64,000 nt of DNA from Paraburkholderia ginsengiterrae (GTDB taxonomy: Bacteria; Pseudomonadota; Gammaproteobacteria; Burkholderiales; Burkholderiaceae): positions 44,712 to 108,711 of the forward strand of contig NZ_LXKA01000209.1 in NCBI RefSeq assembly GCF_001645125.1, given 5' to 3'. Positions 44,823 to 54,006 of the stretch are shown piece by piece (within the stretch, counting starts at the first letter, position 1; the number at the start of each line of letters is the position of its first letter). A program made the translations under genes and the position numbers. The notes beneath the pieces are model-generated. The model saw only the letters and a list, made by a program, of their open reading frames with translations, was not told where the DNA came from and searched no databases.

Positions 44823-45281
44823 TCATGAAGCACCACTGGCAGCGAGCTTGACAAATAGTCTGGCTGCTTCGTTGCCATGGGACAAAGCGCGCAGTGCAAG
44901 GGAGAGCGCTAGCTGTGCGTCGTGGGAGACCGCGCTACGATCCTGATCGAAGAGCTTGACGGCGTGGCGCATATGCTGCGCTGCCTGCGTGTGAAGCTCC
45001 ACGGCCGCCGCATGATGTTTTGCCACGTCCGCGGCACTTACGCCTGAGCCGGTCGAGGGAGGCGTTATTGATGGCGTATTGGCGCTGTGCGCGCCAGCGT
45101 CGTGTGCCTGATCGATCGCATGCAACGTGTGGCCATGGGCCATCATCGCCTGATGTGCAGCGTGGGCAAAGTCTTGACCACCCTCGAAATGCCGCGACGC
45201 CTCGCGGTGATGTCGCGCGGCCTGCTCGTGGTGTGACGCCGCGGCTTCGAGATGACCTTTCTTGCTATGCTTCGTGTTCAT
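44823..45281 (-). CDS. His-rich helical hypothetical protein
   Basis: 152 residues, mainly Ala and His with a spacing typical of amphipathic helices (HLEAAASHHEQAARHHREAS, and AAVELHTQAAQHMRHAVKLF). No signal peptide. The His content hints at metal binding, but the family is unknown to me; similar proteins occur in Burkholderia and Ralstonia. It stands alone. Confidence 0.6.
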   Translation of the reverse strand: MNTKHSKKGHLEAAASHHEQAARHHREASRHFEGGQDFAHAAHQAMMAHGHTLHAIDQAHDAGAHSANTPSITPPSTGSGVSAADVAKHHAAAVELHTQAAQHMRHAVKLFDQDRSAVSHDAQLALSLALRALSHGNEAARLFVKLAASGAS

Positions 45282-46026
45282 GCCGGCTCCTGTGCAACTT
45301 CAGGAATCACTCGGATGGCGACCGATTCGAAGACACAGTGGCGGGTCGCAACAAGATGCTAATCTACACCCACTTGCGCCTTCTGTGGCATTTGCGTCTC
45401 GCGGAAAATCGGCATCGCGTTCGCCTGCTTTTCGAACCGGGTTGTTGTGGTGACCATGCGTATTGGACCGCGCGAACAAAACGTTAGCGAGGCTCTCAAG
45501 TTTTCTGAGTCGTGCCGGAAAGAAGGCAACCAGGCACTGGGTAGCTAGCAGCGCCTGTTCAGCCACGGTGTGGATCCGCATGCGCCAGTCGGAAGGTTGC
45601 AACCTCCGTAGAGGGGAGGTACCGGTAATTCGAGGGGACACACGTATCAACCACGGAGGTTCGACACTGAACCTCCGGGTTCGGCCATGAAGCGTTGTTC
45701 GTACGCACCGCCGCTCGGACGTTCAAACGTCGGCTCCGCCCCAGCAAACGGTCATTCGATTCGCGAACTCCGTTGACGTTGCGCGAAACCGAAACGATCT
45801 GACCAATGGTGTTCACGCAGGGATAGCTTCGCCTTTAATGTGCGGCTTTTACGCTTGGTATGAACATCAAGATGGCCACGTGCACCGTACCGGCACGCGG
45901 CCAGACGCTTCGTCCATTTGTCGGATTGGGCCCCGCCTTCCCGCCGAAATCGCAGAGCTAACCCGCATGCTCTTCTGAAAGTGACCGAGGGTCGGTGAAA
46001 ATCGGGACGCTCTTCGTTCCACAAGC
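45282..46026. other. Gene-poor stretch, about 745 bp
   Basis: No frame with recognisable content on either strand. Around 45598-45680 the octamer AACCTCCG occurs twice and its complement CGGAGGTT once, which could form a hairpin but has no T-run. No RNA gene identified. Confidence 0.35.
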
Positions 46027-46938
46027 TCAGCGCTCGTCGCTTGAAAAATGCTCGAACACCAGCTGCCTGAGCCACTGATTCCCGGCATCGCGATGATTCT
46101 GCGCATGCCACAGCATATTGATCGTGATCTCGGGCAGCTCGACCGGACACGGTGCGCTGGCAAGATTGGCCGTTTCGAAGGCGCGCCGCGCATACGCCTC
46201 CGGCGCGACTGCGATGAGATCCGTAGAATTCAAAATGTGCCCGACTGCAACGAAGTGTGGCACGCGCAACCGGACATTGCGCGCGATGCCCATGCGCTCG
46301 AACATGGCCTCGATTGCGGTGTGTCCCGTGCCTTCTGCTGTCACGCTGACGTGCTCGGCCGTCTGAAAGCCGGCGAGCGTGAGCGGCTTGCCGGCCAGCT
46401 GGTGCGCCTTGCGAAACAGGCAAACGTAGCGTTGCGAAAAAAGCCGCCGCTGAAAGAAGCCGAAGTTGAGATCGGGCAAGAGCCCCAGCGCCAGATCGAT
46501 CCGCCCGCTCTCCATCTCGTCGCGCAAATTAACGGACGTGTTGCGCACCGACGTGATCGTGATGCCCGGTCCGGCCTTGGACAGCAGCGGCAACAGCGCC
46601 GGCAGGAAGTAGATCTCGCCGACATCCGTGAGCGCGACACGAAAGTCGCGCTTGCTCACGGCCGGGTCGAAGCCCGAATGGGTGTTGACGGCGTCGAGGA
46701 TCATTTCCAGCGCATGCGCGACCGGCTCGCGCATGTTCTCCGCAAAGCGCGTCGGCGCGATGCCTTTCGAGGTGCGCAGAAAAAGATCGTCGCCGAGCAT
46801 GCCGCGCAGACGGTTCAGCGCGTTGCTCACGGCCGGTTGCGACATGTCCAGGCTTTCCGCCGCGCGCGACACATTGCCTTTGACGAGGACTTCGTGCAGC
46901 ACGACCAGCAGATTCAGATCAACGTCTCTCAGCTTCAT
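46027..46938 (-). CDS. LysR-family regulator, NahR/LinR-like group
   Basis: 303 residues. Start MKLRDVDLNLLVVLHEVLVK, HTH NVSRAAESLDMSQPAVSNAL, then GDDLFLRTSKGIAPTRFAEN, the pattern of NahR-, NodD- and LinR-like activators of aromatic pathways. The effector domain includes DFRVALTDVGEIYFLPALLP and the end HRDAGNQWLRQLVFEHF. It lies 92 bp beyond the SphA-like gene in the same direction, at the end of a four-gene run, and is a candidate to bind the 22-bp inverted repeat at 50958-51011. Confidence 0.92.
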   Translation of the reverse strand: MKLRDVDLNLLVVLHEVLVKGNVSRAAESLDMSQPAVSNALNRLRGMLGDDLFLRTSKGIAPTRFAENMREPVAHALEMILDAVNTHSGFDPAVSKRDFRVALTDVGEIYFLPALLPLLSKAGPGITITSVRNTSVNLRDEMESGRIDLALGLLPDLNFGFFQRRLFSQRYVCLFRKAHQLAGKPLTLAGFQTAEHVSVTAEGTGHTAIEAMFERMGIARNVRLRVPHFVAVGHILNSTDLIAVAPEAYARRAFETANLASAPCPVELPEITINMLWHAQNHRDAGNQWLRQLVFEHFSSDER

Positions 46939-47030
46939 GGCGCCCCCTATCCCGTTTGCGCATCCTCCGCGGACGCGCTCCAGACCCCCATAACGATACG
47001 CGACCCGTTACGCAATGGCACGGATGCGGT

Positions 47031-47966
47031 TCAGAAGACATGCATGTAGCGGACAAATGCTCGCGTGCCATCCGGCCGGTTGCGGACATCCAATTCCTGG
47101 TAGTAGTTGAAGTACAGATGATCGTGCGACGTGATCTGCCACAAGGCGCCCGGGCCGATGCCGAGCACGCGCTCGCGCCGGTCCCGCGCGACTTGCCCGT
47201 TGATCTTCGAATCGGTAAATTGCAGCAGCCAGTACGCGTTCACGCCGAGGCGGAAACCCTTGACGATTTCATACTCACTTGCAAAGTTCGCATGCACGGC
47301 TTGTCCGGCCTGCACGTCGCGCGCGCCCGGGCCAAGCGAAACAGGCGGCGCATCGTTGCGCCCGCTCCACAAATAGTGCAGCCGCAACGACGCGCTCCAC
47401 TTCGGTGTCAGCCATAGCGTCGCGGCCCAATACGGGTTGATGGCCCACACGTTGTTGCCCGGATCGATTGTGTAGTGCGGGTTGTAGCCACCCGTCGGGA
47501 TCACAAAATCGAACTCGAAGCGCTGGGTCAGAAACGGCCGTCCGTTCAGCATCCACGTGTCGGTCTGCAAAAACGGCCCGACGCGCAGATCGCCGAGCCC
47601 ATTGCGCGCTTTAAGACGCGCATCGCCCATGCCGTCGTTGATCGAGGACCCAAGCGTCGCCGACTCGATCACATTCACTCCCCAATGCGGCACGCCGGCG
47701 CGCTTCTCCGACAGATAGATCAACTGCGTAATCGAGCCCAGCACGTCGAGCGATTCTTGCGGCAGCGGCAGGCGGTTGCCGCTGTTGTTGCTCAGCTTGT
47801 TGGCGCTGTAGTACTCGAAGTATTGCGATACTGCCCAGCCTGACTGGATATTCGGCGCGACGTCGATGAAGCTGGTCGAACCGAGATTGACCGTCGGTTC
47901 GTCGTATGCATGCGCGAGCAAGCTCGCCGCCATGACCGCGAGTGCGGCCAGCCGATGGATCTTCAT
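47031..47966 (-). CDS. SphA / phenol-degradation MetA-type outer-membrane protein
   Basis: 311 residues from an ATG at 47966 (GGAGA upstream). Signal peptide MKIHRLAALAVMAASLLAHA; the mature protein has many aromatic beta strands (FLTQRFEFDFVIPTGGYNPH, WAINPYWAATLWLTPKWSAS) and ends VRYMHVF with terminal Phe. The family is found in many aromatic and hydrocarbon catabolic clusters and probably helps uptake of hydrophobic compounds. Confidence 0.85.
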   Translation of the reverse strand: MKIHRLAALAVMAASLLAHAYDEPTVNLGSTSFIDVAPNIQSGWAVSQYFEYYSANKLSNNSGNRLPLPQESLDVLGSITQLIYLSEKRAGVPHWGVNVIESATLGSSINDGMGDARLKARNGLGDLRVGPFLQTDTWMLNGRPFLTQRFEFDFVIPTGGYNPHYTIDPGNNVWAINPYWAATLWLTPKWSASLRLHYLWSGRNDAPPVSLGPGARDVQAGQAVHANFASEYEIVKGFRLGVNAYWLLQFTDSKINGQVARDRRERVLGIGPGALWQITSHDHLYFNYYQELDVRNRPDGTRAFVRYMHVF

Positions 47967-48141
47967 ACAGTCTCCGTGGTGTTTTGATCGAAGCCCCGTC
48001 CGGGCGACGGATTCGGGATGAATCCGCAGTGGCCGGATGGCTTCTTTATTTGTTTTGCCGCGATGTCGTTCGCGGACATCTTCAAGCGCGTCTCCGTGAG
48101 CGCCTTCGTGAGCCGGAAGATGTACCGCCTCGATCAGCGAA

Positions 48142-49191
48142 TCAGCGCGTGAGCGCCTCGATGAATGCCGCGAGACGATGCGCCCATCGCCCGGCATCGA
48201 CGCCCGACGCGAAGTGTCCGTGCGGGCTGTCGATCTCGTGATAGGCCGCTTGCACGCCGGCGTTCCATAACGCGTCCATCACGCCGGGCGCAAGCGTAGG
48301 CGGAAACAGGCGATCCGTACTCGACAGCACGAACAGCACGCGTGCCGCGATGCGTGACAGCCGAGGCCGCAAGTCGAAGCACTCGGCGGCCCGCATCAGA
48401 ATGACCATCGAATTCGCATCGAAGCGCTCGGCCCATGTCGCGGCAATGCGCTGGATCTCGGCATCGCGCGCGGTGGCGTCGGGAAAGCGCGCCGCCAGCA
48501 CCGTGTCGATCCCGAAGCTCCGCAGCGTCTCAACGCGCATCCGGGTGAGCGTCGCGTCGACGCCGCCCGGCACGTCGTAATAGTCGCCGTCGTGCCAGTT
48601 CGGATCTTGAGCTAGACGTTTAACGATGCCCTTAACATCGGCCGGTGGGCAAAACGGCGCGCTGGTCGCCGCCACGATCCCATCGACGAAGTCCGGATAC
48701 GACACTGCCCACTGAAACGCCTGAAACCCGCCGAACGACGGCCCGACGACCGCAACGAGGTGCCGCACGCCCAGGTGGTCGAGCAGCGCGTGCTGGGCGC
48801 TCACGATGTCGGCGAGCGTCACGCCGGGAAAACGCAAGCCGTATGGACGACCCGTCCGGGGATCGATGCTCGCCCCGTTGGTCGAGCCATATGACGAGCC
48901 CAGCATGTTCGGACATACGACGAAAAAACGTTCGGTGTCGATCGGCTTCCCGGGGCCGACCAACTCGCTCCACGAGCCCTCCGCCGCTGCGCTATCGGGC
49001 CTCAGCATGTCGGGGCCGCTCGTGTAGCCGTGCGTGACGAGAATCGCGTTGCGCCCGTTCGGCGCGAGTTCGCCGAAGGTCAGGAAGGCCGTGACGGCCT
49101 CGGGCAGCAGTTCGCCATTGGCGAGCGCAAAGCTCTCGATTCGATGTTGCCGAAGGGCCGCCGCCGCGTCGGGGCTGAAGGATGAGTTCAT
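48142..49191 (-). CDS. MetX-like alpha/beta hydrolase (homoserine acetyltransferase family)
   Basis: 349 residues. NAILVTHGYTSG near the oxyanion area, nucleophile elbow AVVGPSFGGFQAFQWAVSYP (Ser), Asp in LSSTDRLFPP and His in DSPHGHFASG. The MetX fold is clear, but members in catabolic clusters act as hydrolases rather than in methionine synthesis. It overlaps the FAD hydroxylase stop (ATGA), so is made together with it. It may hydrolyse an ester or a ring-cleavage product. Confidence 0.85.
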   Translation of the reverse strand: MNSSFSPDAAAALRQHRIESFALANGELLPEAVTAFLTFGELAPNGRNAILVTHGYTSGPDMLRPDSAAAEGSWSELVGPGKPIDTERFFVVCPNMLGSSYGSTNGASIDPRTGRPYGLRFPGVTLADIVSAQHALLDHLGVRHLVAVVGPSFGGFQAFQWAVSYPDFVDGIVAATSAPFCPPADVKGIVKRLAQDPNWHDGDYYDVPGGVDATLTRMRVETLRSFGIDTVLAARFPDATARDAEIQRIAATWAERFDANSMVILMRAAECFDLRPRLSRIAARVLFVLSSTDRLFPPTLAPGVMDALWNAGVQAAYHEIDSPHGHFASGVDAGRWAHRLAAFIEALTR

Positions 49192-50852
49192 TGGGCCTCC
49201 CCTTGCGTAGCGCCGCTCAGTACCGCTTGCAATGCGCGCTTTAACGTGTCACGCGGATCGGCGAGCGCAACCGGACTGCGAAAAGCGACATGTCCGTCTG
49301 GCCGTACGAGCACCGCGCCGTCGTCCTGCACGCCATATAGCCCGGTAAATGAGCGGTCGGGTTTCAGATCAGCGTTGCTCCCCACCCGCCATGCCGGAAT
49401 CGGTGCTTTGCCGATTCCGCGCAGACCTGCCGCGGCTTCAATCCACGAGTGCCCGCGCTCACCCGCAAGCAGCACGAAATCCTGCTCGAACAACTCGACG
49501 ACCGAAAAGCGGCGCTCGCCCTGCTCCACCCAGAAGTGCGGCGCGCGATAGCCAGGCTTCGCGCTCGGCACGTAGTCGATCACGGCATGAGCGGTTGCAG
49601 GCAGCGGCGTGCCGTCGTCGATGAATGCACCCGGCGCTTCGTAATGCACGCCGAGATCAAGCCCCGCCCAGTTGCCGTACGGACGCGACGCCGCGACCGC
49701 CGCCCGTTGCGCTTCGCGCGTCGCCGCGCGACGGATGTCGAGCACGTAATGCAGGTTGTCCATGCAATAGGCAATGACCCGCCGCGCGACTTCGCGCCGC
49801 TCGCTGTCGAACGTATCGAGCAACGGCATGTCGGCTGCACCGCGCATCACGGCGGCGAGTTTCCAGGCGAGGTTATGCGCGGTTTGCAGTCCACTGTTGA
49901 GGCCGATTCCGCCGAATGGCGGCACATGATGCGCGGCATCGCCGACGAGCAGCACGCGGCGATCGCGCAAGCGCTCCGCCACGACAGCCGCCAACGTGTA
50001 CGAGTAATTCGAATGAAGGTCGAAGTCGATCTGTTCCGCTTCTGGCGCGCCGATCATGGCCCTGACGCGCGCAAGCACGCGCTCCTCGGTCCAGCCGTCC
50101 ATCGAATCCTTCTGCGGATCCAGCCAAAGCTGGCACATCCAGCGGCGCTCACCGTCGAGCGCCTGAAACACGCCTTCGGCACCCTTGCCGAGCGTATAGA
50201 TCAACGCCCCCTCACGGCCTTTGGTCCAGCGCGACAAGTCAGCGTGAAAGTGGCAATTGACGAAGGCCTGCAGATTTTCCCGGCCGACACGTTCGATACC
50301 CGCGAGCTTGCGGATCGTGCTGTTACTGCCGTCCGCGCCGATCAGCCATTGCGTGCGGAGGGTTTCCGTAACGTGGCCGTCCACACCTGAACGCAACGTG
50401 AGGGTGACGCCGTCATCGTCCTGCGAGTACGCGTGCACTTCGGTGCGAAAGCGGATGTCTCCATTTGGATAGGTCTTCGCGTGACGCCAAAGTATGGCGT
50501 CGATGTGGTCTTGCGCGAGGCATTTGAAGTCCATGGCGGTCCATTGCGCGCATGCGCCGGGCACCATCACGCCGCTCGGCATGTCGCCGATCGCCTCGCC
50601 CGCGAGCGTGTCGAGATAGACGAATTTGCCGCACCAATCGGGCGGCAGTGACAGCGCGTCCATCTCCTCGGCGAGCCCGAAGTGCCGCCAGATCTCCATG
50701 GTCCGGCTCATGATGCCTCTCGCACGCGGCAGCGTGCTCACGCCGCCGCGCTTTTCGACCACCAGGTTCCGGATCCCGAAGCGCGAAAGCAAAATCGACA
50801 TCGACAGGCCAACGGGCCCGGCGCCCACAATTACCACGGGTACTTGCTGCAC
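49188..50852 (-). CDS. FAD-dependent aromatic hydroxylase (class A monooxygenase)
   Basis: 554 residues. The frame has no ATG near its start; a GTG at 50852 with GAGGAGAG upstream gives QQVPVVIVGAGPVGLSMSIL, the normal family start. FAD motifs: GAGPVG, the DG motif WLIGADGSNSTIRKLAG and the GD motif RVLLVGDAAHHVPPFGGIGL. A thioredoxin-like C-terminal domain follows, as in MhpA- and phenol 2-monooxygenase-type enzymes. It hydroxylates an aromatic ring with NAD(P)H and O2. First gene of a minus-strand operon that continues with the MetX-like and SphA-like genes; divergent from the aldolase. Confidence 0.9.
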   Translation of the reverse strand: MQQVPVVIVGAGPVGLSMSILLSRFGIRNLVVEKRGGVSTLPRARGIMSRTMEIWRHFGLAEEMDALSLPPDWCGKFVYLDTLAGEAIGDMPSGVMVPGACAQWTAMDFKCLAQDHIDAILWRHAKTYPNGDIRFRTEVHAYSQDDDGVTLTLRSGVDGHVTETLRTQWLIGADGSNSTIRKLAGIERVGRENLQAFVNCHFHADLSRWTKGREGALIYTLGKGAEGVFQALDGERRWMCQLWLDPQKDSMDGWTEERVLARVRAMIGAPEAEQIDFDLHSNYSYTLAAVVAERLRDRRVLLVGDAAHHVPPFGGIGLNSGLQTAHNLAWKLAAVMRGAADMPLLDTFDSERREVARRVIAYCMDNLHYVLDIRRAATREAQRAAVAASRPYGNWAGLDLGVHYEAPGAFIDDGTPLPATAHAVIDYVPSAKPGYRAPHFWVEQGERRFSVVELFEQDFVLLAGERGHSWIEAAAGLRGIGKAPIPAWRVGSNADLKPDRSFTGLYGVQDDGAVLVRPDGHVAFRSPVALADPRDTLKRALQAVLSGATQGEAQ

Positions 50853-50957
50853 GTCTCTCTCCTCGTTGAATTCGTTACGCGTGCAACAAGCGGCACGGCA
50901 CCGTTGAAGTGATGATGAGGAAGAGAGGCCGTTTGCGAAATACAGTGACCGGCATAG

Positions 50958-51011
50958 GGGGTTATCACGATCGTGAATAACGGGCGCGATATTCACGATC
51001 GTGATAACCCC
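50958..51011. repeat. 22-bp perfect inverted repeat in the hydroxylase/aldolase promoter gap
   Basis: Left arm 50958-50979 and right arm 50990-51011 are perfect reverse complements with a 10-base spacer. Each arm contains the 12-bp palindrome TCACGATCGTGA, so the structure is two nested palindromes in opposite orientation. It lies 106 bp before the hydroxylase GTG and 100 bp before the aldolase ATG, placed to control both directions. It is too symmetric for a terminator, has no T-run, and probably binds a regulator as a dimer of dimers. Confidence 0.75.
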
Positions 51012-51110
51012 TATCCACGCAACGGCACTTCTTGCGCATGCCCCAGCCTGTTTTAATTCCTTATTCCCACTATCCGCGTGGCCCAGTTGCGCATTGATGA
51101 GAGAGCTCCG

Positions 51111-51896
51111 ATGAAATCCGAGACACCGCGCGAGATATTGGCGCGCCGCAAAGCAAAGCGTCGTTCCGTCAGCGAAGTCGAATGGGAGGCCCGCATCCAA
51201 CTGGCCGCGTGCTACCGGCTCGTCGCGCATTTCCGCATGACGGATATGATCTACAACCATATCTCGCTGCGCGTGCCCGGCACCGACGATCAGTTCCTGA
51301 TCAATCCGTTCGGATTGCTCTACGAGGAAATCACCGCGGCAAACCTGGTCAAGGTGGATTGCGAAGGAAAGCTGATCGAGGACGACGGGCTTGACGTCAA
51401 CCCCGCGGGCTTCGTCATTCATTCGGCCATCCACATGGCTCGGCATGACGTGGCCTGCGTGCTGCATACGCATACGCGCGCCGGCGTCGCCGTCTCGGCG
51501 CTCAAGCAGGGCTTGCTGCCTGTCTCGCAGCACGCGATGCGCTTCTTCAATCGAGTCAGCTACCACGACTATGAAGGCATCTCGCTGGATGATGACGAGC
51601 GCAGCCGCCTGGTTGCCGATCTCGGCGGGCATCACACGCTGATTCTGCGCAATCACGGGCTATTGACGACCGGGAGAAGCGTCCATGCCGCGTTCGAATT
51701 GATGTACTACCTCGAGATGGCATGCCAGATTCAGACCTCGCTGCCGGGCAACATCGGCGATTGGACGCTGCCGGCACCGGCCGTATGCGAGCGCGCAGCT
51801 CTACAGTTCGAGCACTCGCACGAATTCCTCAAAGAGAGGGATTGGCACGCGCTGCTGCGGTTGGTCGAGCGGATCGATCCGTCGTTCAAGGAGTGA
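51111..51896 (+). CDS. Class II aldolase/adducin-family protein
   Basis: 261 residues from the ATG at 51111 (GAGAG upstream; a GTG at 51078 is possible). Family zinc ligands: HTHTRAGVAVSAL (HxH) and the later LILRNHGLLTTGRS (His). MTDMIYNHISLRVPGTDDQF at the start is characteristic of the adducin-like group rather than L-fuculose aldolase. In catabolic clusters such proteins often act as decarboxylases or aldolases on oxo acids. A hairpin follows the stop. Confidence 0.87.
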   Translation: MKSETPREILARRKAKRRSVSEVEWEARIQLAACYRLVAHFRMTDMIYNHISLRVPGTDDQFLINPFGLLYEEITAANLVKVDCEGKLIEDDGLDVNPAGFVIHSAIHMARHDVACVLHTHTRAGVAVSALKQGLLPVSQHAMRFFNRVSYHDYEGISLDDDERSRLVADLGGHHTLILRNHGLLTTGRSVHAAFELMYYLEMACQIQTSLPGNIGDWTLPAPAVCERAALQFEHSHEFLKERDWHALLRLVERIDPSFKE

Positions 51897-51908
51897 ACGT
51901 TCTGGATC

Positions 51909-51933
51909 GAACGGCGGCGGCAAGCCGCCGTTC
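51909..51933 (+). terminator. Hairpin after the aldolase gene
   Basis: GAACGGCGGC (51909-51918) pairs perfectly with GCCGCCGTTC (51924-51933) across a 5-base loop. No T-run follows, so it may be a weak or Rho-assisted terminator, or an mRNA-stabilising hairpin. Confidence 0.55.
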
Positions 51934-51960
51934 GCGCGCTACACTCACAGCCAGTACTTG

Positions 51961-52200
51961 TCGGAAGAAAACTCCGTGGCATTGCGCACGCGACCGTTCG
52001 AACGTTCGACGCGCAAGCTCAGGCTGACCGATGAGGGCCAAATATATCTGGTGTATTGCCAGCGTGCATCGCAGTCGCTCGAGGATGCACATGCGGCGCT
52101 GCAGGCCGGTCGCGCATCCGTGAGCGGCGCGTTGCGCATATGGGCTACTTCAGACTTTGGACAAAACGCGCTGAGACCAACCATTCCGCTTCAACATCGG
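51961..52200 (+). pseudogene. LysR-regulator fragment
   Basis: The frame reads TRPFERSTRKLRLTDEGQIY, then CQRASQSLEDAHAALQAGRA and SGALRIWATSDFGQNALRP. This is the end of a LysR HTH domain, the linker helix and the start of the effector domain. Both the recognition helix upstream and the effector domain downstream are missing; after position about 52195 the sequence is unrelated. It is therefore a remnant, perhaps once the regulator of the adjacent aldolase. Confidence 0.75.
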
Positions 52201-52272
52201 CCTGTCGTCTTTCCTTGTGCTTGACGCGATACCTCCCCATTCTGCAGAAAGTATCTGTACCACTTGTTTGTT

Positions 52273-52530
52273 TTAATGAGGCTTCCCACTGCTAGTCCCT
52301 TGCGAGCTGTCGCCGCTCGTTGACATGCCGATTCTCGCCTGCGCACCCTGGATGTTCTCCGGATAGTGCGGATCGAAACTGCCAGGCGTGTAGCCGGCCT
52401 TTTCGAGTTCCACGATTTGCTGCCGCACCTGTGCTCGCGTGAGCGGTTCATTCGTCTGCTGTCCGAAGGACAGACACGGCGCGATGAGCGAACTGACAAG
52501 AAGTCCGGCAACGAGCAATTTCACGATCAT
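52273..52530 (-). CDS. Small secreted DUF4148 protein (second)
   Basis: 85 residues. Signal peptide MIVKLLVAGLLVSSLIAPCL, mature start near SFGQQ, DUF4148 motif LTRAQVRQQIVELEKAGYTP and HYPENIQGAQARIG. Same family as the gene at 41099 but clearly diverged. Function unknown. Confidence 0.85.
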   Translation of the reverse strand: MIVKLLVAGLLVSSLIAPCLSFGQQTNEPLTRAQVRQQIVELEKAGYTPGSFDPHYPENIQGAQARIGMSTSGDSSQGTSSGKPH

Positions 52531-52864
52531 TTCCCCTTTTAAGTTTCAATGCGATGGCGCAACGTCGCCAATGATCGTTCAGCATACCCGGGCGATTCAC
52601 GGGCTGTAAGTCTGAACGGAGCGATTGCATGTTGCTGAAGTCGCAACAATGGTTCTGGCGATGACGATGGACTGACATGGTTTGTCCGGCTACCGGACGT
52701 TCCGGGAATTCTTATTGAAGGGGCAGGCGCGTGCCCATAAAGTGAAATCACGGAAGACGCGTGACGTGATCGTGATTCTTGATAGGTAGTCGAGGCGGCC
52801 GCAAGCCTCGCGAGGTCTCTCGCCTTCTTCCGCTCATCGAAGAAAATCGTGGACGGAGACCTGC
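52531..52864. other. Divergent promoter region between DUF4148 and porin genes
   Basis: No gene. It contains a small perfect hairpin, GTCCGG (52684-52689) with CCGGAC (52693-52698). The A/T-richer part around 52715-52750 may hold the porin promoter. Confidence 0.4.
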
Positions 52865-53932
52865 ATGAATAAGCCTCTCGCAATGGCCGTTGCGCTCGCG
52901 TTGCCGACCTTCGCGCACGCACAAAGCGCAGTGACATTGTATGGATTGATCGATTCGGGCATTACCTATGTGTCGAATGCCAGCGGCAAGAGCGAAGTGG
53001 TAGCGGCCGATGGTGTCATCCAGCCGAGCCGCTTCGGTCTGCGCGGTACTGAGGACCTGGGCGCCGGCGCGCATGTGGTCTTCACATTGGAGAACGGCTT
53101 TTCCCTCAACACGGGCGCCGATTCGCAATCTGGCCTGATGTTCGGACGGCAAGCCTTCGTGGGCCTGACCAGCAACCGATGGGGCTCTCTGACATTTGGC
53201 CGCCAGTACGATTTCATCTGGGACTACATGACCCTGTTCTCAATCGGGTCGCGGCTCGGCGCGTACGGCTTCCATCCAGGCGATTATGACCACCTTGGCG
53301 GGTCGCTGCGGATCAACAATTCAGTGAAGTATTCGGTAACGCCCTTTGCGGGTCTCAGCCTGGGTGCTCTGTATGCGTTCGGCGCCGATCCGGCAACCAC
53401 GGGCAGCGGACGGGTCGTTGCCGCGGGCATGCAATACAGCGGGGGCGTCTTCGGCGCGGCGTTCGCCTATAACAACGTGCATGGCATGTCACTGAACCCC
53501 ACCGCGCAGATCGGCACGACACTCGGTTCGCCGTTTCCTTCAGGCGCATTCGTGGCGAGCAACATGCAGAACATCGAGGCCGCTGCAAGCGTGACCTTCG
53601 GTCCTTCGTCCACGCGCGCACTCTTCACCGCGACGAGCATCAAGTATCGGAGCGCGACGGTGACGATGCGCTCATATGAGATCAGCGAGGTCTACCAGAT
53701 TACGCCGGCGTTGTCGGCGAGCGCAGGCTTTTCACTCACACGGATGTCGCCTTCGACATGGCACGTCGCAAGCGCGATTCTCGACTATTCACTGTCGAAG
53801 AAGACGGATGTGTATATCAGCGCGGCATATCAGGACGTGACGGGCGGTGCACATGCCACATTCCTGACGGTCCCCGCTTCGTCCAACGGACGCGATTTCG
53901 CCGCGCGGGTTGGCATCCGGACGCTGTTCTAG
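52865..53932 (+). CDS. Gram-negative porin (second)
   Basis: 355 residues. Short signal peptide ending LPTFAHAQ, then SAVTLYGLIDSGITYVSNAS and the conserved RFGLRGTEDLGAGAHVVFTL, FGRQAFVGLTSNRWGSLTFG. It ends VGIRTLF with the terminal Phe. Outer-membrane diffusion channel. It may serve uptake for the aromatic cluster, but porins are common and the link is by position only. Confidence 0.92.
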   Translation: MNKPLAMAVALALPTFAHAQSAVTLYGLIDSGITYVSNASGKSEVVAADGVIQPSRFGLRGTEDLGAGAHVVFTLENGFSLNTGADSQSGLMFGRQAFVGLTSNRWGSLTFGRQYDFIWDYMTLFSIGSRLGAYGFHPGDYDHLGGSLRINNSVKYSVTPFAGLSLGALYAFGADPATTGSGRVVAAGMQYSGGVFGAAFAYNNVHGMSLNPTAQIGTTLGSPFPSGAFVASNMQNIEAAASVTFGPSSTRALFTATSIKYRSATVTMRSYEISEVYQITPALSASAGFSLTRMSPSTWHVASAILDYSLSKKTDVYISAAYQDVTGGAHATFLTVPASSNGRDFAARVGIRTLF

Positions 53933-54006
53933 ACGGCAACTCGGCGCAACGGGCCGCGACGCCGTCATGGGGACGCAGGCGGCCATGAGGAAAACAGGTG
54001 AAGCAA

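Noticed and set aside
45598-45680. Repeated AACCTCCG / CGGAGGTT octamers as a possible repeat array or small RNA
   Set aside because: Only three copies, uneven spacing, no promoter or T-run; chance is sufficient.
48142-49191. Homoserine O-acetyltransferase for methionine synthesis (metX)
   Set aside because: It is co-translated with an aromatic hydroxylase and has no metW next to it; a catabolic hydrolase is more likely.
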